From Treponema_C sp050937815 (lineage in GTDB: Bacteria; Spirochaetota; Spirochaetia; Treponematales; Treponemataceae): a stretch of 64,000 nucleotides of DNA. Shown piece after piece: positions 1-8,230 of this stretch. Each line of letters starts with the position of its first letter. Within the stretch, counting starts at the first letter, position 1. The DNA is taken from contig NZ_JACDIJ010000002.1 in NCBI RefSeq assembly GCF_050937815.1, positions 372,001-436,000 of the forward strand. Direction: 5' to 3'. A model generated the notes under the pieces. It worked only from the letters and a program-made list of their open reading frames with translations. It was not told the origin of the DNA and searched no databases. A program made the position numbers and the translations under genes.

Positions 1-794
1 TCTTCGGGACAGGAGGCTGCAATCGGGCCGAACACTTGAGAATCGGTGATAACAAGGGCGGGCCTTTGTGTTAAAAAAGAAAGGCTTTGCTTAAAGTTAT
101 ACTCGCGCGAAATAACCGGAACACCTCCTTTTTCGAGGATGTCGCGGATTACCGCCTGCTGAGGTAAAATCAGGCGGCCTTTGGGGGCGGCTTCGTCAAT
201 CGGTATAACAAGGACTACAATGTCGTTTTCTTCAATTAAGTCGGATACAAGGGGCTTTTGTTTTTCGCTTTTTTTAACAAGGGAGGCGAGCATTTCTTTT
301 AATTCATGAATATGAAAAAGCGTTTTTGCGCTGACAAAGATTTCGTTAGGAGCGGCAGTGCCCGCACCGGAGGATTTTGCGGGTACAAGGTCGCTTTTAT
401 TGTAGGCTATAACAAAGGGCAGTTTTTTTTCGCAAAATATATCGATAAGCCGCTGTTCCTCCGGACAAAAGCCCCTGCCCCGAACTTTTTCTTCCGCCTC
501 GGCAACAAGGACGGCTATATCGGTTTTATCGATAATCTCTTCGGTTTTTCGGATGCGGAGTAAGCCCAATTCTCCCGTATCGTCGATGCCCGGTGTATCT
601 ATAATAACCGCGGGGCCGAGGGGAAGCAGTTCCATCGCTTTTTTTACGGGGTCGGTTGTCGTTCCCTTAATATCCGAAACCACGCACAGATTTTGCCCGG
701 TTACGGCATTAACAAGGCTCGACTTACCGGCATTGCGCTTGCCGAAAAAAGAAATATGAATGCGCTCGGCGGACGCTGTCGTATTTAAACTCAT
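1..794 (-). CDS. hydF: [FeFe]-hydrogenase maturation GTPase HydF (3' end cut by window)
   Basis: HydF is the GTPase scaffold that receives the di-iron precluster made by HydE and HydG and delivers it to apo-hydrogenase. Reading the minus strand from the ATG at 794 gives a TrmE-like GTPase domain. The Walker A motif GKRNAGKSS lies near residue 17, DTPGIDD is switch II and YNKSDL is the G4 motif. About 264 codons are present and the C-terminal [4Fe-4S] domain lies beyond base 1. The start is set by a GAGGG ribosome site 9 bases upstream, and only 15 bases separate it from the hydG stop, so it is the last gene of the hyd operon in this window. Confident from motifs and context. Confidence 0.93.
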   Translation of the reverse strand, partial: MSLNTTASAERIHISFFGKRNAGKSSLVNAVTGQNLCVVSDIKGTTTDPVKKAMELLPLGPAVIIDTPGIDDTGELGLLRIRKTEEIIDKTDIAVLVAEAEEKVRGRGFCPEEQRLIDIFCEKKLPFVIAYNKSDLVPAKSSGAGTAAPNEIFVSAKTLFHIHELKEMLASLVKKSEKQKPLVSDLIEENDIVVLVIPIDEAAPKGRLILPQQAVIRDILEKGGVPVISREYNFKQSLSFLTQRPALVITDSQVFGPIAASCPE

Positions 795-809
795 CCGTAT
801 ACCCTCACA

Positions 810-2258
810 TTAAAAATAAAAGTCGCGCCGGTTTTTAACCTTAATGTTTTCGATGTTTTCCAACGTTTTTGCGCGCACCGTGTCCCGCGGTATGCGTGCG
901 GCTTCTTTTTGAATCATCTTATAACCGATATTCTTTGTGGGCGCCGAAGCGTAATCTTCCAGATATTCGGAAAGGGTCATCAATGCGTTCGGGTGGCAGC
1001 AGTTAAGAATTTGCCCGCTTTTACACAAGCTCATAAAACGGTCGCCCGTGCGTCCCATCCGGTAACATGCCGTACAAAACGAGGGAATATGACCCGTTTC
1101 CATAAGCCGGCACACAATTTCGTCCAAGCTTCTTTGATCCGATACATCGAACTGTTCGGTATCGTGCGGCCGTTCCGTGTCGGTGTATCCGCCGACGGAA
1201 GTGCGCGATGCCCCGCTTATTTGAGAAACACCCAAGTCGAGGAGCCTGCCCCGTACCTTTTCGCTTTCGCGCGTGGAAATGATGATGCCCGTATAGGGAA
1301 CGGCAAGGCGGATACAGGCGGTTATCTTTGCAAAAATCTCGTCGTCTATCCCGTTATCGAAGGCCGCAGGGTCTACACCGTCTGCTTTTTTTATGCGCGG
1401 AACGCTGATTGTATGAGGTCCCACTCCGTGAACGGCTTCAAGGTGTTCGGCATGCATAAGAAGACCCGCGAATTCGTATTTATACATTTCCAAGCCGAAC
1501 AAAACGCCCAAACCCACATCATCTATACCGCCGTCCATTGCTCTGTCCATAGCTTCGGTGTGATACTCATAGTTATGCTTCGGGCCTGTCGGATGCAGTT
1601 TTTCATAACTTTGTTTATGGTAGGTTTCCTGAAACAAAATATAAGTGCCTATTTCGGCTTCGCAGAGCTTGCGGTAATTTTCAACAGTGGTTGCGGCAAT
1701 ATTGACGTTTACCCTGCGGATAGCCCCGTTTTTATGTTTTACCGAATACACGGTTTTAATGCTTTCTATGATGTATTCGATGGGATTGTTTACGGGGTCT
1801 TCTCCGGCTTCAAGGGCGAGCCGCTTATGCCCCATGTTTTGCAGGGCGATTACTTCTTTTTCTATTTCTTTTTGAGTGAGTTTTTTGCGCCGGATATGTT
1901 TATTTGCGTAGTGATAGGGACAGTATACGCAGCCGTTTACGCAATAGTTGGATAAATACAGGGGCGCAAAAATAACGATTCGGTTTCCGTAAAAGGCTTG
2001 CTTTATTTTGTTTGCAATGTGATAAATCTTTTGCACCTTTTCCGGTATTTCGCAGGCAAGCAAAACCGAGGCTTCCCTGTGTGTAAGACCTGCACAACGG
2101 AATCCCGTTCCGCTTTGTTTAGGCCGCGCTTTTTCGAGAATCTCGTCGATCAGCGCTTCGTCGTTTTTGTGAGCTTCCGCGTACTCAAGGGTTTCGCGGA
2201 TTTCTTCGTCATTGATGAACTCTTGTGCATGCAAAGACTTCGGATTGTACTGTGCCAT
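810..2258 (-). CDS. hydG: [FeFe]-hydrogenase maturation radical SAM tyrosine lyase HydG
   Basis: HydG cleaves tyrosine to p-cresol, CO and cyanide, building the Fe(CO)2CN unit of the H-cluster. The protein is 482 residues. The radical-SAM CX3CX2C triad (CVNGCVYC) is at C106, C110 and C113, and a C-terminal CX2C...C motif (CTACYRMGRTGDRF, then C about 22 residues on) binds the auxiliary cluster, as the family requires. The frame is open upstream to 2336, but the ATG at 2258 is preferred: it has a GGAAGG ribosome site and its N-terminus MAQYNPKS is HydG-like. It overlaps the 3' end of hydE by 50 bases, which suggests translational coupling. Confidence 0.95.
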   Translation of the reverse strand: MAQYNPKSLHAQEFINDEEIRETLEYAEAHKNDEALIDEILEKARPKQSGTGFRCAGLTHREASVLLACEIPEKVQKIYHIANKIKQAFYGNRIVIFAPLYLSNYCVNGCVYCPYHYANKHIRRKKLTQKEIEKEVIALQNMGHKRLALEAGEDPVNNPIEYIIESIKTVYSVKHKNGAIRRVNVNIAATTVENYRKLCEAEIGTYILFQETYHKQSYEKLHPTGPKHNYEYHTEAMDRAMDGGIDDVGLGVLFGLEMYKYEFAGLLMHAEHLEAVHGVGPHTISVPRIKKADGVDPAAFDNGIDDEIFAKITACIRLAVPYTGIIISTRESEKVRGRLLDLGVSQISGASRTSVGGYTDTERPHDTEQFDVSDQRSLDEIVCRLMETGHIPSFCTACYRMGRTGDRFMSLCKSGQILNCCHPNALMTLSEYLEDYASAPTKNIGYKMIQKEAARIPRDTVRAKTLENIENIKVKNRRDFYF

Positions 2259-3363
2259 AATTTCCTTCCTTTCTTTGAGTCGGATCATCTCTTTCTCGCA
2301 GATTTGTATCGGAAGCCGGAGTTGTGCAAAAATCACCCCGGCCGATTACCGTTCTATAGCCTGCGCCGCGCAGTTGTTCGTCCAATAATTTTTTGTTTTC
2401 CGCGGCTTCGGCTCCCGTGTGTGCTTTGTTATTGTACAGTTCGTATTTTTTTCGTACGTTTGAAGGAGAAAGATTGGGCATAACCACATTTGCTCCCGCT
2501 GCAATCCCCTTTATGCGCCCTTCGGGATCTATGCTGTCTAAAGCCGTTGTTGCGGGCAAAAGCACGTGAGGATGAATGATTCGTATAACGGACAAAAGAT
2601 AGCAGGTTAACTCGACCGTACCGGCCGGCTCGTCTTTAAACGGGGTTTTTTTATGAGGAATAAAGGGGCCGATACCGCACATAGCCGGCTTAAACTCTTC
2701 GATAAATTTTAAATCCTGCGCAAGAGAAGCCGGCGTTTGGTAGGGGGAGCCGACCATAAAACCGCAGCCCGTTTGAAAGCCTATTTTTTTCAGTTCGTGT
2801 AAACAGCGCATTCTGTTTTCATACGATAATTCGGCAGGATGCAGTTTTTCGTAATGAGCTTTATCGGCGGTTTCGTGGCGCAAAAGATAGCGGTCAACTC
2901 CCGTGTCGAAAAGCTTTTTATAGCTTTCAAAGCTGCGCTCTCCCAAAGAAAGGGTAAGCGCGCAGTCGGGAAAAAGAGCTTTTATTTTACGTATGAGCGG
3001 GCATAAAAAATCGTCCGAAAAAAAAGGGTCTTCTCCGGCTTGCAGCACAAAGGTTCGGAAGCCCAGCTCATAACCGGTACGGGCACAGTTTATAATTTCT
3101 TCTTCGCCGAGGCGGTAACGCTCGCAGTCCGTATTGCTGCGCCTTATGCCGCAGTAAAGGCAGTCGTTTTTACAAAAATTGCTTATTTCGATAAGACCGC
3201 GGATAAATACCGTGTTTCCGTAAACGCTTTTTCTTATTGTATCCGAGCGCTCGGCAAGGAGCGCGGCAGCCTCTTGTGTCCGTCCGGTTATAAGAGCTTC
3301 GTATTCGCTCAAAGAAAGAGAACGCCGCGCGGTTAATTTGTCGATAAGGGCGTGAATATTCAT
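2209..3363 (-). CDS. hydE: [FeFe]-hydrogenase maturation radical SAM enzyme HydE
   Basis: HydE acts on the HydG-made Fe-cysteine complex during assembly of the dithiomethylamine-bridged di-iron site. The radical-SAM motif CKNDCLYC has cysteines at 64, 68 and 71, followed by a BATS-like barrel. At 384 residues it is about 35 longer than the usual ~350: the last ~39 residues (after the GRGDF near 345) look unlike the family and are mostly encoded over the start of hydG. It starts one base into the stop codon of the upstream regulator gene (TAATG). A lost original stop is one explanation for the tail. The enzyme identity itself is secure. Confidence 0.94.
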   Translation of the reverse strand: MNIHALIDKLTARRSLSLSEYEALITGRTQEAAALLAERSDTIRKSVYGNTVFIRGLIEISNFCKNDCLYCGIRRSNTDCERYRLGEEEIINCARTGYELGFRTFVLQAGEDPFFSDDFLCPLIRKIKALFPDCALTLSLGERSFESYKKLFDTGVDRYLLRHETADKAHYEKLHPAELSYENRMRCLHELKKIGFQTGCGFMVGSPYQTPASLAQDLKFIEEFKPAMCGIGPFIPHKKTPFKDEPAGTVELTCYLLSVIRIIHPHVLLPATTALDSIDPEGRIKGIAAGANVVMPNLSPSNVRKKYELYNNKAHTGAEAAENKKLLDEQLRGAGYRTVIGRGDFCTTPASDTNLRERDDPTQRKEGNYGTVQSEVFACTRVHQ

Positions 3364-3629
3364 TAATGTTCTTCGTCTGTGCCGATAACGCTTGAGTAAG
3401 CCGTTTTAACGCTTACACCGGCTAAATTACCGATTTTTCCCGCAAGACTTGAAAGCGTATTTTGCGGAGCGTCGAGGGCGATGCTGATAATATTGATGTT
3501 TTTTTTGCGGTAGGGGATTCCCATCCTGCCGATAATATAAGAACTGTATTCGTGTAAAAGTTCATTCAGCGTCGCTACCGAATCGGGATTTTCGACGATA
3601 ACGCTCATAACCGCAACTCGTGTTTCCAT
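3363..3629 (-). CDS. TM1266-type iron-only hydrogenase system regulator
   Basis: This small 88-residue protein has the ferredoxin-like/ACT fold of the TM1266 family (iron-only hydrogenase system putative regulator). The family is often encoded next to hydEFG and is related to nickel-responsive NikR effector domains. The sequence begins METRVAVMSVIVENPDS and has the family pattern of a short beta-alpha-beta repeat. It is the first gene of the hyd operon, with an AGAGG ribosome site before the ATG at 3629 and a one-base stop/start overlap with hydE. Its ligand is not known. A DNA-binding domain is not evident, so a direct repressor role is unproven. Confidence 0.85.
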   Translation of the reverse strand: METRVAVMSVIVENPDSVATLNELLHEYSSYIIGRMGIPYRKKNINIISIALDAPQNTLSSLAGKIGNLAGVSVKTAYSSVIGTDEEH

Positions 3630-3672
3630 ACGGAACCTCTTTCAAAACGTTTTTGCATGACACGAAATTCAC

Positions 3673-3724
3673 TGAAAGATACCGCACGAGGTACGCAGGA
3701 TGAAAAAAATGGGGGTATCTTTCA
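3673..3724 (-). promoter_or_regulatory. 11-bp inverted repeat in the leader of the hyd operon
   Basis: TGAAAGATACC at 3673-3683 and its exact reverse complement at 3714-3724 are separated by 30 bases and sit 44-95 bases upstream of the operon's first start codon. Inside the loop a second pairing is possible (TACC at 3680-3683 with GGTA at 3691-3694), which competes with the long stem. This could be a protein operator or a folded leader RNA on the minus strand. It is not followed by a T tract, so it is not a simple terminator. Confidence 0.5.
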
Positions 3725-3868
3725 TGCAGAAGCCTTTGTCGTCCGCTTCTTTATGTCAGACAAATTAAGTATATAACGAAAAGTGAAAAAAGTAAATAAG
3801 AATGTACACATACTTGTATTTTAGCTTCCGATAAGGTAGAGTAAATCGATACAAAACCGGAGGAAAAC

Positions 3869-4810
3869 ATGCGTATAACGACATTGTGTATGAGTACAAC
3901 CATTCAGCGTACCGCTGTTTTTGAGCGCGTAAACATGAATGAAGTGAACCGTTCCGTTCGCTATCGACTCGATGCGTCGGGGAAGGCAGTAAATGCGGCA
4001 CGAGTACTCAATCAATTGGAACAAAACTGTGCTTTACTTATTTGTCCTGCCGGTAAAGAAAATATCGATGATTTTGTGTCGCTTGCCCGCGCCGACGCTT
4101 TGGAATCTTCCATAATTCCCGTACCCGGAAGAGTGCGTGTGTGCTGTACGCTTTTGGAAAAAGAAAACGGCCGCGTAACCGAATTGGTTATGGACGAACC
4201 CGATTGTCCCGGCGAACAAAACAAAATGATGATAGTAAAGGCTGAAAAGCGTATATGGGCCGAGCTCCAAAAAGCTTTAAAAAAAAGCGATGCGCTTTTA
4301 TTTGCGGGAACGACTCCTAAAATATGGCCGGAAGATTTTAAAGTCCGCGTATGCAAAAGCACTTGCGATGCGGGAGTGGTACTTCTTGTGGATTTTTGGG
4401 GAAAAGAATTGCTGTCCGTTTTGAAAGAATGTACGCCCGATATTATAAAAATAAATGCAAAAGAATTTTGCGGTACCTTTTGTACGCAGGAGATACGCGA
4501 TACTCCAGGTTTAATGAAAGCTGTTGCCGATAAAAGCCGTGAATTGAATAACTGCATTGTTATAACGCGGGGAAGTGAAAGTACCGTAGGAGCATTCCGC
4601 GGCACAGCCTTTGAGGCAGCGGTCGAAAAAATAAAAGCCGTAAATACTATCGGCTGCGGAGATTCTTTTTCTTCGGGATTTTTATACGAATACTTAAAAA
4701 CGGCCGCCGCACATTCCGGAACACCCGACATAAGTGCCGCCCTTGCAAAGGGAACTTGGTGTGCTGCGAGGAATGCCGAATGCGAAAAAGTCGGCACCCT
4801 CTATGAATAA
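3869..4810 (+). CDS. PfkB-family sugar kinase (1-phosphofructokinase-like)
   Basis: This is a ribokinase/PfkB-fold kinase of 313 residues. The ATP-binding and catalytic signature AVNTIGCGDSFSSGF lies near residue 263, with the Asp serving as general base. The N-terminal RLDASGKAVNAARVLNQL resembles the substrate-binding GGKGxNVA-type motif of hexose-phosphate kinases (FruK/LacC branch), so phosphorylation of a sugar phosphate is likely. A GGAGG ribosome site precedes the ATG, and TTGTAT-17-TAGAGT upstream is a reasonable promoter. It diverges from the hyd operon and converges on the aconitase X genes. No PTS permease or aldolase is beside it, so the substrate cannot be named. Confidence 0.82.
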   Translation: MRITTLCMSTTIQRTAVFERVNMNEVNRSVRYRLDASGKAVNAARVLNQLEQNCALLICPAGKENIDDFVSLARADALESSIIPVPGRVRVCCTLLEKENGRVTELVMDEPDCPGEQNKMMIVKAEKRIWAELQKALKKSDALLFAGTTPKIWPEDFKVRVCKSTCDAGVVLLVDFWGKELLSVLKECTPDIIKINAKEFCGTFCTQEIRDTPGLMKAVADKSRELNNCIVITRGSESTVGAFRGTAFEAAVEKIKAVNTIGCGDSFSSGFLYEYLKTAAAHSGTPDISAALAKGTWCAARNAECEKVGTLYE

Positions 4811-4840
4811 GCACAATTGTTTTTAATATATAATACGGTT

Positions 4841-5284
4841 TTAATCTTCAATACGCACGGTACCGTCTTCTTCCACCGTAACGTTCATGCCCGTGCGTAC
4901 CGTTTCCAAAAATTCATCTCCCAAATTATCGATTACGGGCATGGAAGAATCCGTCCACACATCGGCAAGAATTGCGCCGGCGGCCGCAAGCGAATCTATG
5001 GGTTTGGAAAAGAGCATACAAGCCGGCTGCCTTCCAAAAGAAGCTGCCGTAAACAGCACCATGCCGCCGGTTGTAGAACCGATTGTCTGCGGCAGGCACA
5101 GGGCAGAGCCTGCAAGTTCTTTTCCGTATAAGTCGGGGTTGTTTTGATCCGAGCAAGTACCCTTTTTATCGCCGAACATCAAACTTTTTTGATAGCTTGC
5201 CAGCGTATTAAATCCGTTTTTCGATACAAGGGCGCGTGCCTGTGCCGTCCCCTTTGCTATAACCCGTCCTTTAAAAACCTTCAT
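4841..5284 (-). CDS. Aconitase X small subunit (DUF126)
   Basis: This is the swivel-domain subunit of aconitase X, 147 residues, with the conserved PQTIGSTTGG motif near residue 65. In archaea such enzymes dehydrate mevalonate 5-phosphate; in bacteria characterised members dehydrate cis-3-hydroxy-L-proline. The gene starts inside the end of the large-subunit gene (4-base ATGA overlap), so the two are translationally coupled and should form a heterodimer. The reaction in this organism is not decided by sequence. Confidence 0.88.
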   Translation of the reverse strand: MKVFKGRVIAKGTAQARALVSKNGFNTLASYQKSLMFGDKKGTCSDQNNPDLYGKELAGSALCLPQTIGSTTGGMVLFTAASFGRQPACMLFSKPIDSLAAAGAILADVWTDSSMPVIDNLGDEFLETVRTGMNVTVEEDGTVRIED

Positions 5285-6540
5285 TGTACGGCCCCCGTTG
5301 TAATGTAGTTTAGAATTTCATCATCGGTATAATAGCGCGCGCTTGTATAGGTGCGCAGTTTATTCGAATTCGTAATTACGGGCATTTTCCCGCACAAGGG
5401 ATTGTTCATATACATAAGCGGGCAAATACTGCTGAGTATAACTCCCGTTTTTTTTAAGCGCGGAGCATAAGCCGTTTTGTTAAAAACTTCCGCTACCGCC
5501 GGCGCGCATGTCATAATTACCGGAATCTTCAGTTTACCGCCGCGGCTTTCCAAGCGCTCCGTCCAGCTTTGCAGCTGCGAAAGCGACAGATGCGGACAGC
5601 CTATAAAGCAAAGTTTGGGCTTTGCATCCGGATTTTTCCAAATGCACGGATAAGACTTTTTAACCCGCTCAAGTTCGGCATCGTCTATTACATATTCGCG
5701 CGCATCTTTTTGAATTAAAGCGCTTCCCCGTTCAACGGCTTCGGGAGTTAAATTTTCAACATGATACAAACCGACCGCCCCGTTTGAAGCGGCGGCCGCC
5801 CCCATATCTTTTAAATAAGAGCGCACATCGTCATTCAATTCGTTTCCGAGCCATGAAGAAAGTCCGGTAATATAGGGGACGTCTTCGACAACCTTCATGC
5901 CGATTGCGCTTCCCAAAATCTGTGCTTCGGGTTTGCGTGTCGTTTTTACGACGATTTTCCAAGACGCTTTTCGGCCTTCGTCGGTTAAAAGACCGAAATA
6001 CGGAACATAACCCGCAATGCTTCCGAACAATTCGATAATACCGCTGTTGCGGTTACAGCGGGCGCCCAAAACACTGTTTGCGTATACAACGGCGCTGCTT
6101 TCCGCCCAGCTTAAAACCTCTCCTTTTTCGGGTTTATTGCCCACTTCGTCCATATAGCAAGTACAGGTAAAGGCTTTAGGATTCATCAAGCCCAGTTTTT
6201 CAAGCTGTTTTTCGTAATCGGCTTGTTTCGAATACATAATTTTGAACAAAAGATTTTGAAAAAAGTTTACGGGTATTTCTTTTGCCAATGGTCTCGGATC
6301 GACCGAAAAAGGCTGAGCGCTGAGCGCACCGCCTTCAATAAGCGTGTCCATCAGGGCATATACGGGTTTCATAACCCCCAAACCGAAGCTGGTTACCAAA
6401 TGGCCTCCCTTACTTGTTACGGGGACCATTTTTTCCGCCCCGAACGCTTCGCCGTAGGAAACAAGGGTTTTCATAACCTTTGCAAGCGTTTCTCCCCTTG
6501 CACCTTCCATAATTTCCCGCTGAGCGCCGTCCAATTTCAT
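5281..6540 (-). CDS. Aconitase X catalytic (large) subunit (DUF521)
   Basis: This is the catalytic subunit of aconitase X, 419 residues, the usual size for a split enzyme. It has cysteine-bearing iron-sulfur regions typical of the family (FTCTCYMDEVGN near 126, LCFIGCPHLSLSQL near 313, and CPLMYMNNPLCG near 383). Known bacterial members dehydrate cis-3-hydroxy-L-proline to a pyrroline carboxylate; archaeal members act in the modified mevalonate pathway. An AAAGGAGAA ribosome site precedes the ATG at 6540. No proline-metabolism gene adjoins, so the substrate is open; the neighbouring PfkB-type kinase is only a weak clue. Confidence 0.9.
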   Translation of the reverse strand: MKLDGAQREIMEGARGETLAKVMKTLVSYGEAFGAEKMVPVTSKGGHLVTSFGLGVMKPVYALMDTLIEGGALSAQPFSVDPRPLAKEIPVNFFQNLLFKIMYSKQADYEKQLEKLGLMNPKAFTCTCYMDEVGNKPEKGEVLSWAESSAVVYANSVLGARCNRNSGIIELFGSIAGYVPYFGLLTDEGRKASWKIVVKTTRKPEAQILGSAIGMKVVEDVPYITGLSSWLGNELNDDVRSYLKDMGAAAASNGAVGLYHVENLTPEAVERGSALIQKDAREYVIDDAELERVKKSYPCIWKNPDAKPKLCFIGCPHLSLSQLQSWTERLESRGGKLKIPVIMTCAPAVAEVFNKTAYAPRLKKTGVILSSICPLMYMNNPLCGKMPVITNSNKLRTYTSARYYTDDEILNYITTGAVQ

Positions 6541-6589
6541 AGCTTGTTCTCCTTTGCGCGTATTGAGTGTGTGATTCCGTATCTATAAG

Positions 6590-6616
6590 ATTATACCCAT
6601 ATCAAGCGGACGTCAA
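6590..6616 (-). promoter_or_regulatory. Promoter of the aconitase X genes
   Basis: On the minus strand TTGACG (6611-6616) lies 15 bases before a consensus TATAAT (6590-6595), giving a leader of about 40 bases with an AAAGGAGAA ribosome site. The spacing is short; ACTTGA, overlapping it, would give 17 bases. The -10 box is the firm part. Confidence 0.5.
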
Positions 6617-6640
6617 GTAAATTGAAATATCGCAGCTGTC

Positions 6641-6669
6641 TGTACCAAATTGCCGTTTTTCGTTACAAT
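6641..6669 (+). promoter_or_regulatory. Leaderless-type promoter of the lipoprotein gene
   Basis: TGTACC (6641-6646), 17 bases, TACAAT (6664-6669), then six bases to the ATG at 6676. Transcription would start at or within a base or two of the start codon, and no ribosome site is present. Confidence 0.6.
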
Positions 6670-6675
6670 AAGAGT

Positions 6676-8160
6676 ATGAAAACAAAAGCAAAAAAATCAA
6701 TATGTGCACTTTGCACGTTTATAAGTGCGCTGTGTTTTTTTTCGTGCGCGAGCATGCAAGTGCAGGGAAAATCTCCCGTAGAACGCGCCTTGTCGGCCGC
6801 TTCGCTTTTGCTTGACGGAAAAATATCCGATTCATATATCAGAGTATATAAAAACGAAATGGGCAAAGCCGAAGTATTTATAGCCGATATGCTGCGCCGT
6901 GCCGAAGCCGATCCCCTTGTTTATGCCGATATTGCCGACAATGTCGGCGATTGGATTATGCTGTATACACGGGTCGAACTTTTACAAAAACGCTACGGAA
7001 CGGAATTGCGCGGCAAAAAAGAAGGTGTGCGCTTCGATACGATAAATTACGATTATCTTAGAGCCGAAGCGCCCAAAAAAGCGACGGATGCTTTGTATGC
7101 AAAGGCCCTTGCCGCTTCGCGCTACTCGTCGGCAGTTGCTGCGGCTTCGCAAGCATTACCCTCTTTGCGCCGTGCAAAAAAATATTCGAATCATTTGGAT
7201 GCGCAAATAAACAATCTGGGTGCCGAACTGTGTTATGCCGCAGCCGAAAGTCTTGTCGTTTCCGAAAAGCCGGATTCGCTTTTAAAGGCTTCCGAATATT
7301 ACGCACAAGCAGGTTCATGGATAGCCGCTTATAAAGACAGCCGTGAAAAAAGCGTCGCTGCAAAAGAAAAGGCCGTTCTCTTGTATCTTGCCGACGGCAG
7401 AGCAAAGGTTAGGCTGCAAAATTATGCTGCGTTCCGTTTAGCTAAAAAAGACTTTATTCAAGCGGAAAAAATTATTCCGGGTTCCGCGGCACACGAACTT
7501 GCCGACTTACGTAAAAAACTGACGCTGAAAGTTGCCGTTGTTTTCGGCGGACTTAACAGCCGCTATCCGGATGAGCAGAGGGTTCGCCGTGCCCTCGAAG
7601 ATGCCGTCGCTTCTTCGGCAATGGGGCCGGATAATTTGGATGTGCGCTTTGTGCGCGAAACGGGAAGACTGAGTTTGCTTTTTGCCGATTTTGACGATGC
7701 AGACCTCGTGCTTATCGGCGCCGACGATTTGGGCAAAGTTAAAGAAGTGTACGGCCCCGTCGAAACGCTTAAAACCGCCGTTTCCGCAACCGTAAACGGC
7801 ATTGTGTACACCGGTACTGTTACGGAACAGCGGCAAAAAGTTACCGTATTTTTCCGAAATAATACGATTTTATATGATATGCGCTCGTCCCGAAAAAAAA
7901 CGCTTACCGTATTTGAAGAAGAAGCGCATAAAACAAGTAAGGTGTTCATTTCCCGCATATATCAGGGAGACGCACAGGCAAAACCGGCCGATTTCGATGC
8001 CGGCGGCCTCTATGTTCCCGGTGCCTACAATCGGTTTTTTCCGAATTTTATTTCAAAAAACGACGATTGGGTTCCCCTTACCCAGTCGGCGGGCAGATTA
8101 AACGATACCGGAAAAAAACTGTGCTGGATTATTTCGAACTTACAGTACGAGGGGCGCTGA
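6676..8160 (+). CDS. Putative lipoprotein of unknown function
   Basis: This 494-residue protein has a lipoprotein signal: basic start MKTKAKK, hydrophobic stretch, and a cysteine in LCFFSCAS around residue 24. The middle (about 50-280) is rich in Ala, Lys and Glu with repeated AA-x-Y patterns and is probably helical, perhaps TPR-like. The C-terminal ~200 residues look like a mixed alpha/beta domain. The frame is open upstream to 6622 but the ATG at 6676 gives the signal peptide and fits the promoter. No family was recognised. It is convergent with comM; no clear terminator lies in the 70 bases between them. Confidence 0.75.
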   Translation: MKTKAKKSICALCTFISALCFFSCASMQVQGKSPVERALSAASLLLDGKISDSYIRVYKNEMGKAEVFIADMLRRAEADPLVYADIADNVGDWIMLYTRVELLQKRYGTELRGKKEGVRFDTINYDYLRAEAPKKATDALYAKALAASRYSSAVAAASQALPSLRRAKKYSNHLDAQINNLGAELCYAAAESLVVSEKPDSLLKASEYYAQAGSWIAAYKDSREKSVAAKEKAVLLYLADGRAKVRLQNYAAFRLAKKDFIQAEKIIPGSAAHELADLRKKLTLKVAVVFGGLNSRYPDEQRVRRALEDAVASSAMGPDNLDVRFVRETGRLSLLFADFDDADLVLIGADDLGKVKEVYGPVETLKTAVSATVNGIVYTGTVTEQRQKVTVFFRNNTILYDMRSSRKKTLTVFEEEAHKTSKVFISRIYQGDAQAKPADFDAGGLYVPGAYNRFFPNFISKNDDWVPLTQSAGRLNDTGKKLCWIISNLQYEGR

Positions 8161-8230
8161 AAACTGTTTGGTAAAACGCAGTTACAAAAAACGCTTAAAG
8201 AACCTCTTTTGAAACATCGTTAAGACACCG

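Noticed and set aside
909..1955. Long 348-codon open frame on the plus strand
   Set aside because: It lies wholly opposite hydG, has no family features and is a codon-bias shadow of the real gene.
4012..4797. 261-codon open frame opposite the PfkB-type kinase
   Set aside because: The kinase on the plus strand has clear motifs and a ribosome site; the antisense frame has neither.
8161..8230. Terminator between the lipoprotein and comM genes
   Set aside because: Only five-base complementary pieces (AACTG/CAGTT) without a T tract were found.
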